This document shows, in pieces, positions 1-8,877 of a DNA stretch of 64,000 bases. Positions within the stretch are counted from its first letter, which is position 1. Every line of letters starts with the position of its first letter. Below the pieces are notes generated by a model that saw only the letters and a program-made list of their open reading frames with translations, had not been told where the DNA came from and made no database searches. The stretch spans positions 1 through 64,000 of the forward strand of contig CAMKQH010000005.1 of assembly GCA_946414885.1 (NCBI GenBank). Direction: 5' to 3'. The position numbers and the translations under genes are program-made. Source of the stretch: an uncultured Lachnospiraceae bacterium. GTDB taxonomy: Bacteria > Bacillota > Clostridia > Lachnospirales > Lachnospiraceae.

Positions 1-2
1 AT

Positions 3-76
3 GGCGAAGTAGCTCAGCTGGCTAGAGCACACGGTTCATACCCGTGGTGTCGAGGGTTCGAGTCCCCCCTTCGCTA
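3..76 (+). tRNA. tRNA-Met (CAT anticodon, elongator type)
   Basis: A full cloverleaf folds: a 7-bp acceptor (3-9 with 69-75), D-stem GCTC/GAGC (12-15 with 25-28), anticodon stem CACGG/CCGTG (30-34 with 42-46) with CAT at 37-39, and a T-arm with loop TTCGAGT at 57-63. The first acceptor position is paired (G-U) and the anticodon stem lacks the three consecutive G-C pairs of initiator tRNA, so it is an elongator Met tRNA. A lysidine-modified Ile tRNA with the same anticodon is the alternative. CCA is not encoded. A T-run follows directly at 77-83. Confidence 0.93.
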
Positions 77-162
77 TTTTTTTATTTTAAATTTTTATGG
101 AACTTGAACATATGGATCTGGATTCTTGGAAGACTGATTGCGGTCTTACGGAGGAATGAGTC

Positions 163-1950
163 ATGGCAGAGAAGTTTATTTCGGACATTCATTTGCAGAA
201 TTATGCGGCAGGATATGAAACCATTCAGGCATTGTATGACGACGTGATTTTTATGGGCGGACGCAAGACGCGTTCCTTGAACGGCGAATGGAACTATGCC
301 GTTGATCAATATGATACCTGCATCCGGCAAAAATGGTATTTGGAAAATTACGAAGATCAAAACGGTTTTTCCCTGCCCGTTGACTTTTCTTTTGAAGAGT
401 GGCCCAAGATGGAGCTTCCCTGTTGTTGGAATACGTTTGCCAGGGAATACATGCTCTATGAAGGACCGATGGTGTTTTTTAAGTCGTTTTCGATGAGTAA
501 GGAAGAACTGGAATGCATCGAAAAGCATATGAAGCGTGTTATTTTGAGGATCGGTGCGGCTTCCATGCTCTGCAGGGTCTTTATAAACGGACGCTACGTT
601 GGCATGCATCGGGGTGCGTCCACGCCATTTTATTTTGACCTCACTTATTTCTTGAAAGAGGAAAACCGCTTGTTGATCAGCGTTGATTCCACGCGCCGGC
701 CGGAGCAGGTGCCCACGGAGAACACGGACTGGTATAATTACGGCGGGATCTTCCGGGACGTTGAACTGGTATCAGCTCCCAGCCTTTACGTGAAGGATTT
801 CAAGACGGCTCTGGTCAGGGATGGGGAATTTAACAAGATCAAAGTAAAAGTTCTTTTGTCAGAGCGCGCCGAAGGCGAGGCGGAATATGAGATCCCAGAG
901 CTTGGCATTCACGAACGTATTGAGATCAAGAGAGGAGTCGGCCATGCGATCATTGACGTGAGGCCGGAGCTTTGGTCGCCGGAGAACCCGAAATTGTATG
1001 ACGTTACGCTTCGGTTTGAGGAAGACGAGGTCACGGACCGGGTGGGATTCCGTGAGATCCGGACGGAGGGCAGAGACCTTCTGTTAAATGGCAAGCCCAT
1101 TTTTCTTAAGGGGATCAGTGCGCACGAGGAGAGCGTGGCCCATGGCCGCGCGTTGACGGATGAAGAGCGCGTGGAAAACATTCAGCTGGCAAAAGAGCTG
1201 GGCTGTAATTTCATGCGGGTGGCGCATTATCCTCATCACGAGAACATGGCGAAGCTGGCAGATGAACTGGGGATTTTGCTTTGGGAGGAGATTCCGGTTT
1301 ACTGGGCCATTCGCTTTGACAGGGAAGAAACCTTCCAGGATGCAAAAAATCAGCTTGCTGAGTTGATTACGAGAGATTACAATCGCGCCAGCGTGATCAT
1401 CTGGTCCGTGGGAAATGAAAATGCGGATACGGACGAAAGACTAAGCTTCATGTCACGTCTGGCAGATTATGCCCATGGCGTTGACCACACGAGGCTGGTG
1501 TCAGCGGCATGTTTGGTGGATGAAGAGAATAACCGGATCGCGGACAGATTGGCGGACTCGCTGGACGTGATCGGACTCAATGAATATTGCGGCTGGTATA
1601 ATCCGGATTTTGGAAGGCTTCCCAAAATGCTGGAAAACAGCAATCCTGACAAGCCCGTGATCATCACGGAGTTTGGCGCGGATGCCATGAAGGGGAACCG
1701 GGGATCGGCGGATATAAAGGGAACGGAAGAATATCAGGCAAAGATTTATAAGATGCAGATGGAGACGTTGCTAAAGATCGAGTATGTCAAAGGCATGTCG
1801 CCGTGGATCCTGTATGATTTCAGATGCCCGAGGCGAACCAGTTCCATTCAGAAATACTATAACCGCAAGGGCCTTTTGGACGAGACAAAGACCTACAGAA
1901 AGCCTGCATTTTACGTTCTCCAGAAGTATTACCGCGAAATCAAAGAGTAA
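163..1950 (+). CDS. uidA: Beta-glucuronidase, glycoside hydrolase family 2
   Basis: This 595-residue cytoplasmic enzyme (no signal peptide) should release glucuronic acid from beta-glucuronides. It has the GH2 order: jelly-roll sugar-binding domain (about 1-180), immunoglobulin-like domain (about 180-280) and TIM barrel (about 285-595). The acid/base glutamate is E419 in the motif GNEN and the nucleophile is E503 in ITEFGAD. An N-x-K motif (N567, K569, in YNRKG) lies where E. coli UidA has N566/K568, which recognise the uronic acid carboxylate. This favours glucuronidase over beta-galactosidase. Length matches UidA (about 600). The start has GGAGG at 150-154, eight bases before ATG. It lies alone between tRNA-Met and an aldolase-like gene; no transporter or regulator for glucuronides adjoins it. 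Confidence 0.85.
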   Translation: MAEKFISDIHLQNYAAGYETIQALYDDVIFMGGRKTRSLNGEWNYAVDQYDTCIRQKWYLENYEDQNGFSLPVDFSFEEWPKMELPCCWNTFAREYMLYEGPMVFFKSFSMSKEELECIEKHMKRVILRIGAASMLCRVFINGRYVGMHRGASTPFYFDLTYFLKEENRLLISVDSTRRPEQVPTENTDWYNYGGIFRDVELVSAPSLYVKDFKTALVRDGEFNKIKVKVLLSERAEGEAEYEIPELGIHERIEIKRGVGHAIIDVRPELWSPENPKLYDVTLRFEEDEVTDRVGFREIRTEGRDLLLNGKPIFLKGISAHEESVAHGRALTDEERVENIQLAKELGCNFMRVAHYPHHENMAKLADELGILLWEEIPVYWAIRFDREETFQDAKNQLAELITRDYNRASVIIWSVGNENADTDERLSFMSRLADYAHGVDHTRLVSAACLVDEENNRIADRLADSLDVIGLNEYCGWYNPDFGRLPKMLENSNPDKPVIITEFGADAMKGNRGSADIKGTEEYQAKIYKMQMETLLKIEYVKGMSPWILYDFRCPRRTSSIQKYYNRKGLLDETKTYRKPAFYVLQKYYREIKE

Positions 1951-2055
1951 CAAAGAGATATTCAAGGAATGTAAGAAAATCAAGAATGCGTAAACTTGCC
2001 ATATTCCACGCGGGATGATATGATGGAATATAGAGAAAGTTTAGGAGTGTTTTCA

Positions 2056-3090
2056 ATGTGTAACTTAATGGAGATTCAAATTGTAGATGCCACGTTGCGT
2101 GACGGCGGCCTCGTAAATGACTTTTATTTCGAGGACGAGCTTGTGAAGGCGCTTTACCGGACAAACAGATTGACCGGAGTGGATTACATGGAATTTGGAT
2201 ACAAGGCATCGAAAAAGATGTTTGATCCAGCCCAAAACGGGAAGTGGAAATATTGTGATGACGAGGAGATCCGCAAGGTGACGGAGGCTGCGAAGGCATC
2301 CTGGGAATGCGGACCTGACGGAGAGGGCAAAGGTGGTCATGGAAACGATGCCGCAGGGAATGATTGGCCGAAGATTGCCGTCATGGCGGACGTGGGACGC
2401 TGCGATTATCAAGAAGACATAAGGCCCAAGGCGGAAAGCCCCATCGATATGATCCGGGTGGCGACGTATCTGGACACGATTCCAGGGGCCGTAGAGATGA
2501 TCGAAGACGCGGCAAAGAAGGGCTATGAAGTGAGTTGCAACGTCATGGCAATCTCAAAGTCGGATGAGTATGACTTAAAGGGTTCCCTCGAGACCTTGGC
2601 GAAGACGCCCGCAAGCGTTCTGTACGTGGTGGACAGCTACGGCGCGCTGTATCCGGATCACGCAAAGCGCGTGGTGGATACATATCTCGAGGTGGCGGCG
2701 AAGTATGGTAAGAAAGTGGGCATGCATGCCCATAATAATCTGCAGCTTGCGTTTTCCAACACGATCCTTGCCAAGAAGCTTGGCGCAACCTGGCTGGACG
2801 GTACCTATGATTCCATGGGGCGCGGGGCTGGGAACTGCGCAATGGAATTGCTGTTAAGCTATTTGGAGAGAGAGGGCTTCGAAAAGTATCACGTGACGCC
2901 TGCACTCCCGTTTCTGGATGATTACATGGAGAAGTTGAAGGCAAAGGGGATTGTCTGGGGATATGACTTGCAGTATCTCCTGACGGGACGGTTGAACCAG
3001 CATCCAAGGGCTGCCATCAAGTTTACGAAGGAAGGCCGCAGGGATCATGAAATTTTTTATCACGAAATTCGTGAAGATAAAACGGAATAA
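2056..3090 (+). CDS. DRE-TIM metallolyase / HMG-CoA lyase-like aldolase
   Basis: A 344-residue protein of the HMGL-like TIM-barrel superfamily, which cleaves or forms C-C bonds with a divalent metal. The family signature D-A-T-L-R-D-G-G is at residues 11-18 and the metal-binding H-x-H at 224-226 (MHAHNN). It resembles the aldolase catalytic domain of 4-hydroxy-2-oxovalerate aldolases but lacks the dehydrogenase partner gene, so the substrate is unknown. The reading frame is open from a TTG at 1996, but AGGAG at 2043-2047 eight bases before ATG 2056 fixes the start there. A strong terminator follows at 3105. Family is confident; reaction is not. Confidence 0.75.
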   Translation: MCNLMEIQIVDATLRDGGLVNDFYFEDELVKALYRTNRLTGVDYMEFGYKASKKMFDPAQNGKWKYCDDEEIRKVTEAAKASWECGPDGEGKGGHGNDAAGNDWPKIAVMADVGRCDYQEDIRPKAESPIDMIRVATYLDTIPGAVEMIEDAAKKGYEVSCNVMAISKSDEYDLKGSLETLAKTPASVLYVVDSYGALYPDHAKRVVDTYLEVAAKYGKKVGMHAHNNLQLAFSNTILAKKLGATWLDGTYDSMGRGAGNCAMELLLSYLEREGFEKYHVTPALPFLDDYMEKLKAKGIVWGYDLQYLLTGRLNQHPRAAIKFTKEGRRDHEIFYHEIREDKTE

Positions 3091-3104
3091 TAATGATGGG
3101 AATG

Positions 3105-3140
3105 AGCTCAGCCGAGTCGGAAGGACTTGGCTGGGCTTTT
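3105..3140 (+). terminator. Rho-independent terminator after the aldolase-like gene
   Basis: A 14-bp stem (3105-3118 with 3124-3137, two G-U pairs) with a 5-base loop, followed by T3137-T3140. It closes the uidA/aldolase unit. Confidence 0.85.
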
Positions 3141-3175
3141 CATATGATTGATCATAAAGTGTATATGAATTTCTC

Positions 3176-3204
3176 TTGCCAAAAGTAGTGTTTAATGCTA
3201 TACT
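3176..3204 (+). promoter_or_regulatory. Sigma-A type promoter of the DEAD-box helicase gene
   Basis: TTGCCA at 3176-3181 and TATACT at 3199-3204 are separated by exactly 17 bases. It lies between the terminator at 3105 and the helicase gene. The expected transcript start is near 3211, giving a leader of more than 100 bases. Confidence 0.75.
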
Positions 3205-3227
3205 TGCGGTTGATAGGTGAGATGATG

Positions 3228-3263
3228 AAGGAGAAATCATTGCAACTGGGATGATTTCTCCTT
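3228..3263 (+). promoter_or_regulatory. Perfect 13-bp hairpin in the DEAD-box helicase leader
   Basis: AAGGAGAAATCAT (3228-3240) and its exact reverse complement (3251-3263) enclose a 10-base loop and are followed by ATTTTCTG. The hairpin lies inside the transcribed leader, about 65-100 bases before the coding start. It may be a weak attenuator or an mRNA structure that responds to cold or to the helicase itself. The T-stretch is short and interrupted, so termination is uncertain. Confidence 0.6.
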
Positions 3264-3327
3264 ATTTTCTGTTGTTTGGAATTAGGGAACATGGGTATTG
3301 GGATAGTTTTGTCGCATTAAGAAAGGT

Positions 3328-5640
3328 TTGGAAAGAGATTTGGAAGAGAATTTGAAGGAGCAGTACGAAAAGAAGTTGGAAGAGATGCTTGCGGAAGCCG
3401 GCATTGGGGAAGTCGTAAACGATGAGGAAGAGGGCGACCTGGATTCCTTGGAGGCGGAAGAGGCATTGGCCATGAAGGAACTGGGGATTTCTGACGAGGC
3501 AGAGGAACTGGAGGAGTCTGGCGCAGCGGATAAGCATGGAGCTTTCGCGACTGCCGGTACGGAAAACAAAGTAAGCAATTCCGCCGTAAGCAGTACTTCC
3601 GGAGTGGATGATGCCAAAATGGATGATTTGCGGGACCAGTTGGATCCCAGGATTCAGCGCGCGTTGGATGACATGGGCTTTGCAAAGCTGACCCCCATTC
3701 AGGAGCAGGCAATCCCTGCACTTTTGGATGGTCAGGACATCATTGGCCAGGCGCAGACGGGAACGGGAAAGACGGCGGCATTTGGTATTCCACTGATCTC
3801 CCGCGTGGATGCGAGTCTCCAGAAGCTTCAGGCCATCGTACTTTGCCCGACGAGAGAGCTTGCGATCCAGGCGGCATTAGAGCTCCGCAAGATCGCAAAA
3901 TATATTGAAAGTCTCCGGGTTTTACCCGTATATGGCGGACAGGAGATCGGACGCCAGATCCGCGCGCTTCCAGGCACGCAGATCATTGTTGGCACGCCTG
4001 GACGCGTGATGGATCACATGAACCGTCACACGATCAAGCTGGATGACGTAAAGATGGTGGTTTTGGATGAGGCAGACGAGATGCTGAACATGGGCTTCCG
4101 CGAGGACATGGAGGTCATTCTTGGCGCCATTCCCGGAGAGCATCAGACAGCTCTGTTTTCCGCGACCATGCCCAAGCCCATTCTGGAGATCACCGGAAAG
4201 TTCCAGAAGGAAGATACCAAGCATATCCGCGTGACGACGGGCGAGCTGACGATCCCGCTGATCAGCCAAAGATATTTCCTGATCAAAAACGCAGACAAGG
4301 ACGCGGCAACCGTGCGTCTTTTGGAATATTATGATCCCAGGCTCTGCCTGATCTTTTGTAACACGAAGGCGAAGGTGGAGGAGCTTTCGGAGGTGCTGAA
4401 AAAGAACGGATTCCAGGCAGAAGGCCTGCATGGCGATCTGATCCAACATCAGCGTGACATTGTCATGAACCGTTTCAGGAACGGAAGTACGAACATTTTG
4501 ATCGCAACGGACGTGGCGGCGAGAGGAATCGACGTGGACGACGTGGAGATCGTAATCAATTATGACGTCCCGCTGGATAATGAGTATTACGTGCACCGCA
4601 TCGGCAGAACCGGACGCGCGGGAAAGACGGGCATGTCCTTTACGTTCGCCAATGCGAGAGAGCTGCGCAGGATCCGCGACATTGAGCGGTTCTGCAAGAC
4701 TACCATCGAAGAAAAGAAGCTTCCCGATGCATCCAAGGTATTGAAATCCAAGGCGAGAAAGGTTCTGAATACCGCCTGGGAGCTTAAGGATCATGAGGAC
4801 ATCGCACTGATGAAGGTTTATCTGCAGCGCATGATGGACAAGAATGAATGTGACATTTTTGACCTTGCGGCGTGCATGTTAAAGCAGGAGATCGGTGATA
4901 AGGGAGAGGAAATCCTTGAGGACAAGCCCCAGCCCAGAAAGGGCCGCGGCAGAGATGACAGAGGCGGCAGAGGCTTCGGACGCAGAGAAGGTGACAGAGG
5001 CGGCAGGAGCTTTGGCCGCAGGGACGAAGAGAACCGCGAGGAAAGGCGCGGACGTTTTGGCCGTAAGGACGATGAGAACCGTGAAGAAAGACGCGGACGT
5101 TTCGGCCGTAAGGACGATGAGAACCGCGAGGAAAGACGCGGACGCTTTGGCCGTAAGGACGATGAGAACCGCGAGGAAAGGCGCGGACGCTTTGGCCGTA
5201 AGGACGACGAGAACCGCGAGGAAGGCCGTCGGGAGAGAGGCGATAGAAGCGATAAAAGCTTTGGCCCCAAGGACGGCGAGAAGCGTGGGGAAAGACGCGA
5301 AGAGAGACGCGGCGGAGAATTTGGCCGCAGAGACAATGGCAGAAAAGAGGAAAGCTTCGGCGAAAAGATCTTTGGCAAGAAGCAGGTGAAATTCTGGGAG
5401 ATGGAGAAGCCGGAATTTGTGGAGAAGGCTGACGCCATTGAAAAGCACATGGCGAAGAAGGAACGTAAAAGCGGCGCCAAAGACTCTAACGCTAAGTATG
5501 GCAATGCGGATAAGAAAAGCCGTGGCGGGAAAAAAGATAAGGTTGGCAAAGAAGGCAAAACAGGAAAGAATGAAAAATTAGACGTGCGTAAAGTTATGGA
5601 CGTAGATTATTCCGGAAGACCTACGCGCGTTAAAAAATAA
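3328..5640 (+). CDS. DEAD-box ATP-dependent RNA helicase, CsdA/DeaD-like
   Basis: A 770-residue RNA helicase for ribosome assembly or RNA decay. After an acidic, helix-prone N-terminal extension of about 95 residues come the Q motif (LTPIQEQAIP), motif I AQTGTGKT (142-149), PTRELA, GTPGR, DEAD (247-250), SAT, then the second RecA domain with ATDVAARGID and HRIGRTGR. The C-terminal 230 residues are a basic R/G/D/E-rich tail with a tandem 15-residue repeat, ending in a Lys-rich segment. Such tails bind RNA. The start is uncertain: the frame opens after a stop at 3304, no ATG occurs before 3385, and TTG codons at 3328, 3340 and 3352 are all possible. The coordinate given is the longest. It is followed at 57 bases by ispF. 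Confidence 0.9.
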   Translation: MERDLEENLKEQYEKKLEEMLAEAGIGEVVNDEEEGDLDSLEAEEALAMKELGISDEAEELEESGAADKHGAFATAGTENKVSNSAVSSTSGVDDAKMDDLRDQLDPRIQRALDDMGFAKLTPIQEQAIPALLDGQDIIGQAQTGTGKTAAFGIPLISRVDASLQKLQAIVLCPTRELAIQAALELRKIAKYIESLRVLPVYGGQEIGRQIRALPGTQIIVGTPGRVMDHMNRHTIKLDDVKMVVLDEADEMLNMGFREDMEVILGAIPGEHQTALFSATMPKPILEITGKFQKEDTKHIRVTTGELTIPLISQRYFLIKNADKDAATVRLLEYYDPRLCLIFCNTKAKVEELSEVLKKNGFQAEGLHGDLIQHQRDIVMNRFRNGSTNILIATDVAARGIDVDDVEIVINYDVPLDNEYYVHRIGRTGRAGKTGMSFTFANARELRRIRDIERFCKTTIEEKKLPDASKVLKSKARKVLNTAWELKDHEDIALMKVYLQRMMDKNECDIFDLAACMLKQEIGDKGEEILEDKPQPRKGRGRDDRGGRGFGRREGDRGGRSFGRRDEENREERRGRFGRKDDENREERRGRFGRKDDENREERRGRFGRKDDENREERRGRFGRKDDENREEGRRERGDRSDKSFGPKDGEKRGERREERRGGEFGRRDNGRKEESFGEKIFGKKQVKFWEMEKPEFVEKADAIEKHMAKKERKSGAKDSNAKYGNADKKSRGGKKDKVGKEGKTGKNEKLDVRKVMDVDYSGRPTRVKK
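5014..5220 (+). repeat. 45-bp tandem repeat inside the helicase gene
   Basis: Four complete 45-base units (5041-5085, 5086-5130, 5131-5175, 5176-5220) preceded by a partial copy from about 5014. They encode the 15-residue unit EERRGRFGRKDDENR. Differences between units are nearly all silent, so the repeat is in frame and probably variable in copy number between strains. Confidence 0.9.
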
Positions 5641-5697
5641 GGTATGCGTGGCATTGATCCGGAACGGACTGGCAGAAGAGACATGGAGGTGGCTTGA

Positions 5698-6255
5698 ATG
5701 AGAGTAGGCATGGGATATGACGTACACAGGCTGACGGAGGGCAGGGACCTCATCATTGGGGGCGTGAAGATCCCTTATGAAAAAGGGCTTTTGGGGCATT
5801 CGGACGCGGACGTGCTGTTGCATGCCATCTCAGACGCGCTCCTTGGCGCGGCGGCACTCGGTGACATTGGAAAGCATTTCCCTGACACGGATCCTGCTTA
5901 CAAGGGGATTTCATCGATGATCCTGCTGGAGAAGGTGGGAGACCTGATCGCGGAGAAGAGCTTTCTGATCGAGAACGTGGACGCTACCATCATTGCACAG
6001 GCGCCCAAGATGCGTCCTTATATTGATGAAATGAGAGAGAATATTGCAAAGGCGTTGAAGATTGACGTGTCTCAGGTGAACGTGAAGGCCACGACGGAAG
6101 AAGGACTTGGCTTTACGGGCACGGGTGAGGGGATTTCCTCCCAGGCCGTATGTCTTTTGACCAGTCCCTTTGATCTATCGGCATCGCCCGTACAGATGGG
6201 CTGCGCAGGATGTAGCGGATGTGCCGGGGCTGGCCAGCGCATGCAAGAAAAATAA
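5698..6255 (+). CDS. ispF: 2-C-methyl-D-erythritol 2,4-cyclodiphosphate synthase
   Basis: Fifth enzyme of the MEP isoprenoid pathway. It cyclises CDP-methylerythritol 2-phosphate to methylerythritol cyclodiphosphate with release of CMP. The metal ligands D8, H10 and H42 are present in GYDVH and ADVLLHAI, as is the conserved HSDAD loop (34-38) and the C-terminal [15 protein letters not shown]. The protein is 185 residues against about 157 for the family. The extra C-terminal tail (about 158-185) contains three cysteines in CAGCSGC. Start ATG 5698 follows GGAGGTGG at 5684-5691. The next gene is rarA. Confidence 0.95.
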   Translation: MRVGMGYDVHRLTEGRDLIIGGVKIPYEKGLLGHSDADVLLHAISDALLGAAALGDIGKHFPDTDPAYKGISSMILLEKVGDLIAEKSFLIENVDATIIAQAPKMRPYIDEMRENIAKALKIDVSQVNVKATTEEGLGFTGTGEGISSQAVCLLTSPFDLSASPVQMGCAGCSGCAGAGQRMQEK

Positions 6256-6348
6256 TGCGGAAGTGAGCCTGATATAGGCAACGCGAAGAGAAGGAAACTA
6301 TCATTCAGGGAAGTAAAAGGTTGGTCTGTATGCCGGGAGGACGGTAAA

Positions 6349-7731
6349 ATGGAACAATTGTCCTTATTTGATCAGTCGCAAGGGTTTAACGGAATACAAG
6401 AGATGAATGGCGCCCCCGCTGAAGTGGAAAGCAGCGGAGGCGTGGATTTTACGCAGCCCTTGGCAAACCGTCTGCGCCCGAGGAGCCTGGATGATTTCGT
6501 GGGCCAGGAGCATTTGCTTGGAAAAGGGAAGATGCTGAGACAGCTGATCGAACGCGATCAGATTTCTTCCATGATCTTTTGGGGGCCGCCTGGCGTGGGC
6601 AAAACAACCCTTGCCAGCATCATTGCGGGACAGACAAAAAGCGCCTTTATCAATTTTAGTGCCGTGACCAGCGGCATCAAAGAGATCAAGGAAGTCATGC
6701 AACAGGCTGAGAATGACAGGCGAAGGGGACGCCGGACGGTGCTTTTCGTGGACGAGATCCATCGCTTTAACCGCGCGCAGCAGGATGCCTTTTTGCCTTA
6801 CGTGGAAAAGGGCAGCATCGTGCTGATCGGCGCAACGACGGAGAATCCGTCCTTTGAGGTCAACGGGGCACTTTTGTCCAGGTGCAAGGTGTTTGTGTTA
6901 AAGGAGCTCACGGAGGAGAATCTTTGCAGGCTTCTTCACAGGGCACTGACGGCGCCGGAAGGTTTTGGGCGGCAGGGCGTTGCCATGACGGATGACCAGA
7001 TCCGTGCGGTCGCGGCGTTTGCAAACGGGGACGCGCGCACGGCCCTGAATACTTTGGAGATGGCAGTCTTAAACAGCCAGATCCAGCCTGACGGCAGCAT
7101 GATCGTGACAAATGAGGGACTGGAGCAATGCGTTAGCAAAAAGTCCCTGTTATATGATAAATCAGGGGAAGAGCATTATAACATGATCTCCGCGTTGCAT
7201 AAGTCCATGCGCAATTCGGATCCGGACGCGGCCATCTATTGGATGCTTCGCATGCTGGAGGGCGGCGAAAATCCCTTGTATATTGCAAGGAGACTGATCC
7301 GTTTTGCTAGCGAGGACGTGGGCATGGCGGATCCGAAAGCGCTGGAGCTTGCAGTGAATGTCTATCAGGCCTGTCATTTTCTGGGGATGCCGGAGTGTGA
7401 CGTGCATCTGACGCATGCCGTGACATACCTTGCGATGGCGCCGAAATCCAACGCATGTTACGTGGCATGTGAGGAGGCAAAGCGGGATATCAAGGAAAAA
7501 CCCGCGGAACCCGTGCCTTTGCAGATCCGGAACGCCGTGACAAAACTCATGGCGGATCTGGATTATGGAAAAGGCTATGAATATGCCCACAATGCCGAGG
7601 AGAAACTAACCAAGATGAAGTGCCTGCCGGAAAGCCTGCAGGATCGCGAGTATTATCGCCCGACGGAGCAGGGTGCGGAGGCGGCCGTGAAGGAGCGCCT
7701 GGAAGAGATCAAGGCCTGGAAGGCGCGGTAA
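6349..7731 (+). CDS. rarA: Replication-associated recombination protein A (AAA+ ATPase)
   Basis: A 460-residue member of the RarA/MgsA/WRNIP1 family, a clamp-loader-like AAA+ ATPase acting at stalled replication forks. It has Walker A GPPGVGKT (79-86), Walker B with DEIHRFNRAQQDAFLP, sensor 1 in GATTENPSF and the C-terminal tetramerisation part typical of the family (VGMADP, APKSNA). The N-terminal extension of about 40 residues starts with MEQLSLFDQ, a short motif resembling clamp-binding peptides. GGGAGG at 6335-6340 supports ATG 6349. Length is close to the usual 430-450. Confidence 0.93.
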   Translation: MEQLSLFDQSQGFNGIQEMNGAPAEVESSGGVDFTQPLANRLRPRSLDDFVGQEHLLGKGKMLRQLIERDQISSMIFWGPPGVGKTTLASIIAGQTKSAFINFSAVTSGIKEIKEVMQQAENDRRRGRRTVLFVDEIHRFNRAQQDAFLPYVEKGSIVLIGATTENPSFEVNGALLSRCKVFVLKELTEENLCRLLHRALTAPEGFGRQGVAMTDDQIRAVAAFANGDARTALNTLEMAVLNSQIQPDGSMIVTNEGLEQCVSKKSLLYDKSGEEHYNMISALHKSMRNSDPDAAIYWMLRMLEGGENPLYIARRLIRFASEDVGMADPKALELAVNVYQACHFLGMPECDVHLTHAVTYLAMAPKSNACYVACEEAKRDIKEKPAEPVPLQIRNAVTKLMADLDYGKGYEYAHNAEEKLTKMKCLPESLQDREYYRPTEQGAEAAVKERLEEIKAWKAR

Positions 7732-7769
7732 GAAAATGCCTTTGAGCAGTCAAGATCTGGAAGGCGCGG
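7716..7769. repeat. Short direct repeat at the rarA stop codon
   Basis: The 13-mer CTGGAAGGCGCGG occurs at 7716-7728 (last codons of rarA) and again at 7757-7769 in the intergenic region, 41 bases on. It is one of two places in this window where the end of a coding region is partly copied downstream. Confidence 0.7.
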
Positions 7770-7794
7770 GAGCAGATTCCTTGTGACGTCATAC

Positions 7795-7823
7795 TTGCGG
7801 AAAGTAAAAAAGTAACGTAGAAT
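7795..7823 (+). promoter_or_regulatory. Putative promoter of the 7873 gene
   Basis: TTGCGG (7795-7800), 17 bases, then TAGAAT (7818-7823). It is located 50 bases before the start codon of the next gene. Confidence 0.5.
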
Positions 7824-7872
7824 AGGTTTTGGGTTTTATAAATTGGGGATAAAGGATACGGGAGAGGGAGTT

Positions 7873-8793
7873 ATGGCGGAAAAGAAAGAGGTATTTTGGC
7901 ATTTGCCGGGACTTTGTTATTTCAGATTATTGAATCAGGTGCTGATCAATACGATGAAGGATTATCCGGATAAGTTCCGGGAGGGGTATCGCATTGGTTC
8001 CGTGTACGGGACGATCCCCGGGGCCATTTGGAATGGCGGGCGGGCCGTTTTTGGCATCAGCAACAAGGCGGAGATCGAGAGAGTGATCCATACCTATAAT
8101 CAGTATGGCATTCCGGCGCGTTTTACCTGGTCAAATTCCCTGCTGGAAGAAAAGCACGTATATGACACGTACTGCAACATGATCATGAAGGTTGCGGACA
8201 ACGGACTCAATCAGGCAATCGTGAACAGTCCGGCTTTGGAAGAGTATATTCGCCGGGAATATCCGAATTATAAGCTTATCTCTTCGACGACAAAGCGCAT
8301 GACGGACTTTGAGCAGCTGAAGGAGGAAGTGGCAAAGAATTACTTCCTTGTGGTGCTTGATTATGACTTGAACCGCAATGAGGAAGTGATCAAGCAGCTG
8401 GAGCCCGTTGCGGATAAGATCGAGATTTTGGTCAACGAGATCTGTTATCCCGGATGCCCGAAGCGTGCGGAGCATTATCGAGAGGAATCCCGGTCGCAAC
8501 TGGAGTTTGATAACCGGACAACCTTCCGTTGCCCGAACAATTCCAGGGACAATCGCACCTTTGAAGAGTGCATGAAGCGTCCGGCGTTCATGTCAACGGA
8601 GGAAGTGGATCGCTACATTGAACGCGGCTTTTCGAATTTCAAGATTGTCGGAAGGGGACTTCCGCAGCAGTTTGTACTCGATTCCTACGTCTACTTCCTT
8701 GCGAAGGAGGAGGCGAGGGATTTTGTGCGTAAGCGCATCACGGGAACCTTGGAGCAGTTGATGGCAGCCCAGCGCGCGGCGATGCGGCGCTAA
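7873..8793 (+). CDS. Uncharacterised protein, possibly peptidase U32-like TIM barrel
   Basis: I do not recognise this 306-residue protein with certainty. The alternation of short hydrophobic strands and helices (GSVYGTIPGA, LVVLDYDLN, KIEILVNEICYPGC, KIVGRGLP) suggests a TIM barrel. The cluster around LVNEICYPGCPKRAEHY, with further cysteines in FRCPNN and FEECMKR, recalls the cysteine-bearing region of the U32/UbiU-UbiV group, which can hold an iron-sulfur cluster. The order of cysteines does not match the U32 signature exactly. No signal peptide. GGGAG at 7866-7870 supports ATG 7873 over an upstream TTG at 7843. It lies between rarA and lgt, which gives no functional hint. Confidence 0.5.
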   Translation: MAEKKEVFWHLPGLCYFRLLNQVLINTMKDYPDKFREGYRIGSVYGTIPGAIWNGGRAVFGISNKAEIERVIHTYNQYGIPARFTWSNSLLEEKHVYDTYCNMIMKVADNGLNQAIVNSPALEEYIRREYPNYKLISSTTKRMTDFEQLKEEVAKNYFLVVLDYDLNRNEEVIKQLEPVADKIEILVNEICYPGCPKRAEHYREESRSQLEFDNRTTFRCPNNSRDNRTFEECMKRPAFMSTEEVDRYIERGFSNFKIVGRGLPQQFVLDSYVYFLAKEEARDFVRKRITGTLEQLMAAQRAAMRR

Positions 8794-8846
8794 GACAGGT
8801 GCCATGACGGGGGAGACGTTAACCGCGCGGCGATGCGGCGCTAAGA
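8773..8846. repeat. 23-bp direct repeat spanning a stop codon
   Basis: The 23-mer beginning CGCGCGGCGATG and ending in TAAGA is present at 8773-8795, the last codons and stop of the upstream gene, and exactly again at 8824-8846. The sequences after both copies also match partly (ATGACGGGGGAG versus TTGACGGGAGAG). The whole is an imperfect 51-bp tandem duplication that carries the lgt ribosome binding site in its second copy. Confidence 0.85.
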
Positions 8847-8877
8847 TAACGTTTCATTGACGGGAGAGGATGACGAC

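Noticed and set aside
5014..5220. Possible CRISPR-like array
   Set aside because: Units are contiguous in-frame coding repeats without spacers, inside a helicase gene.
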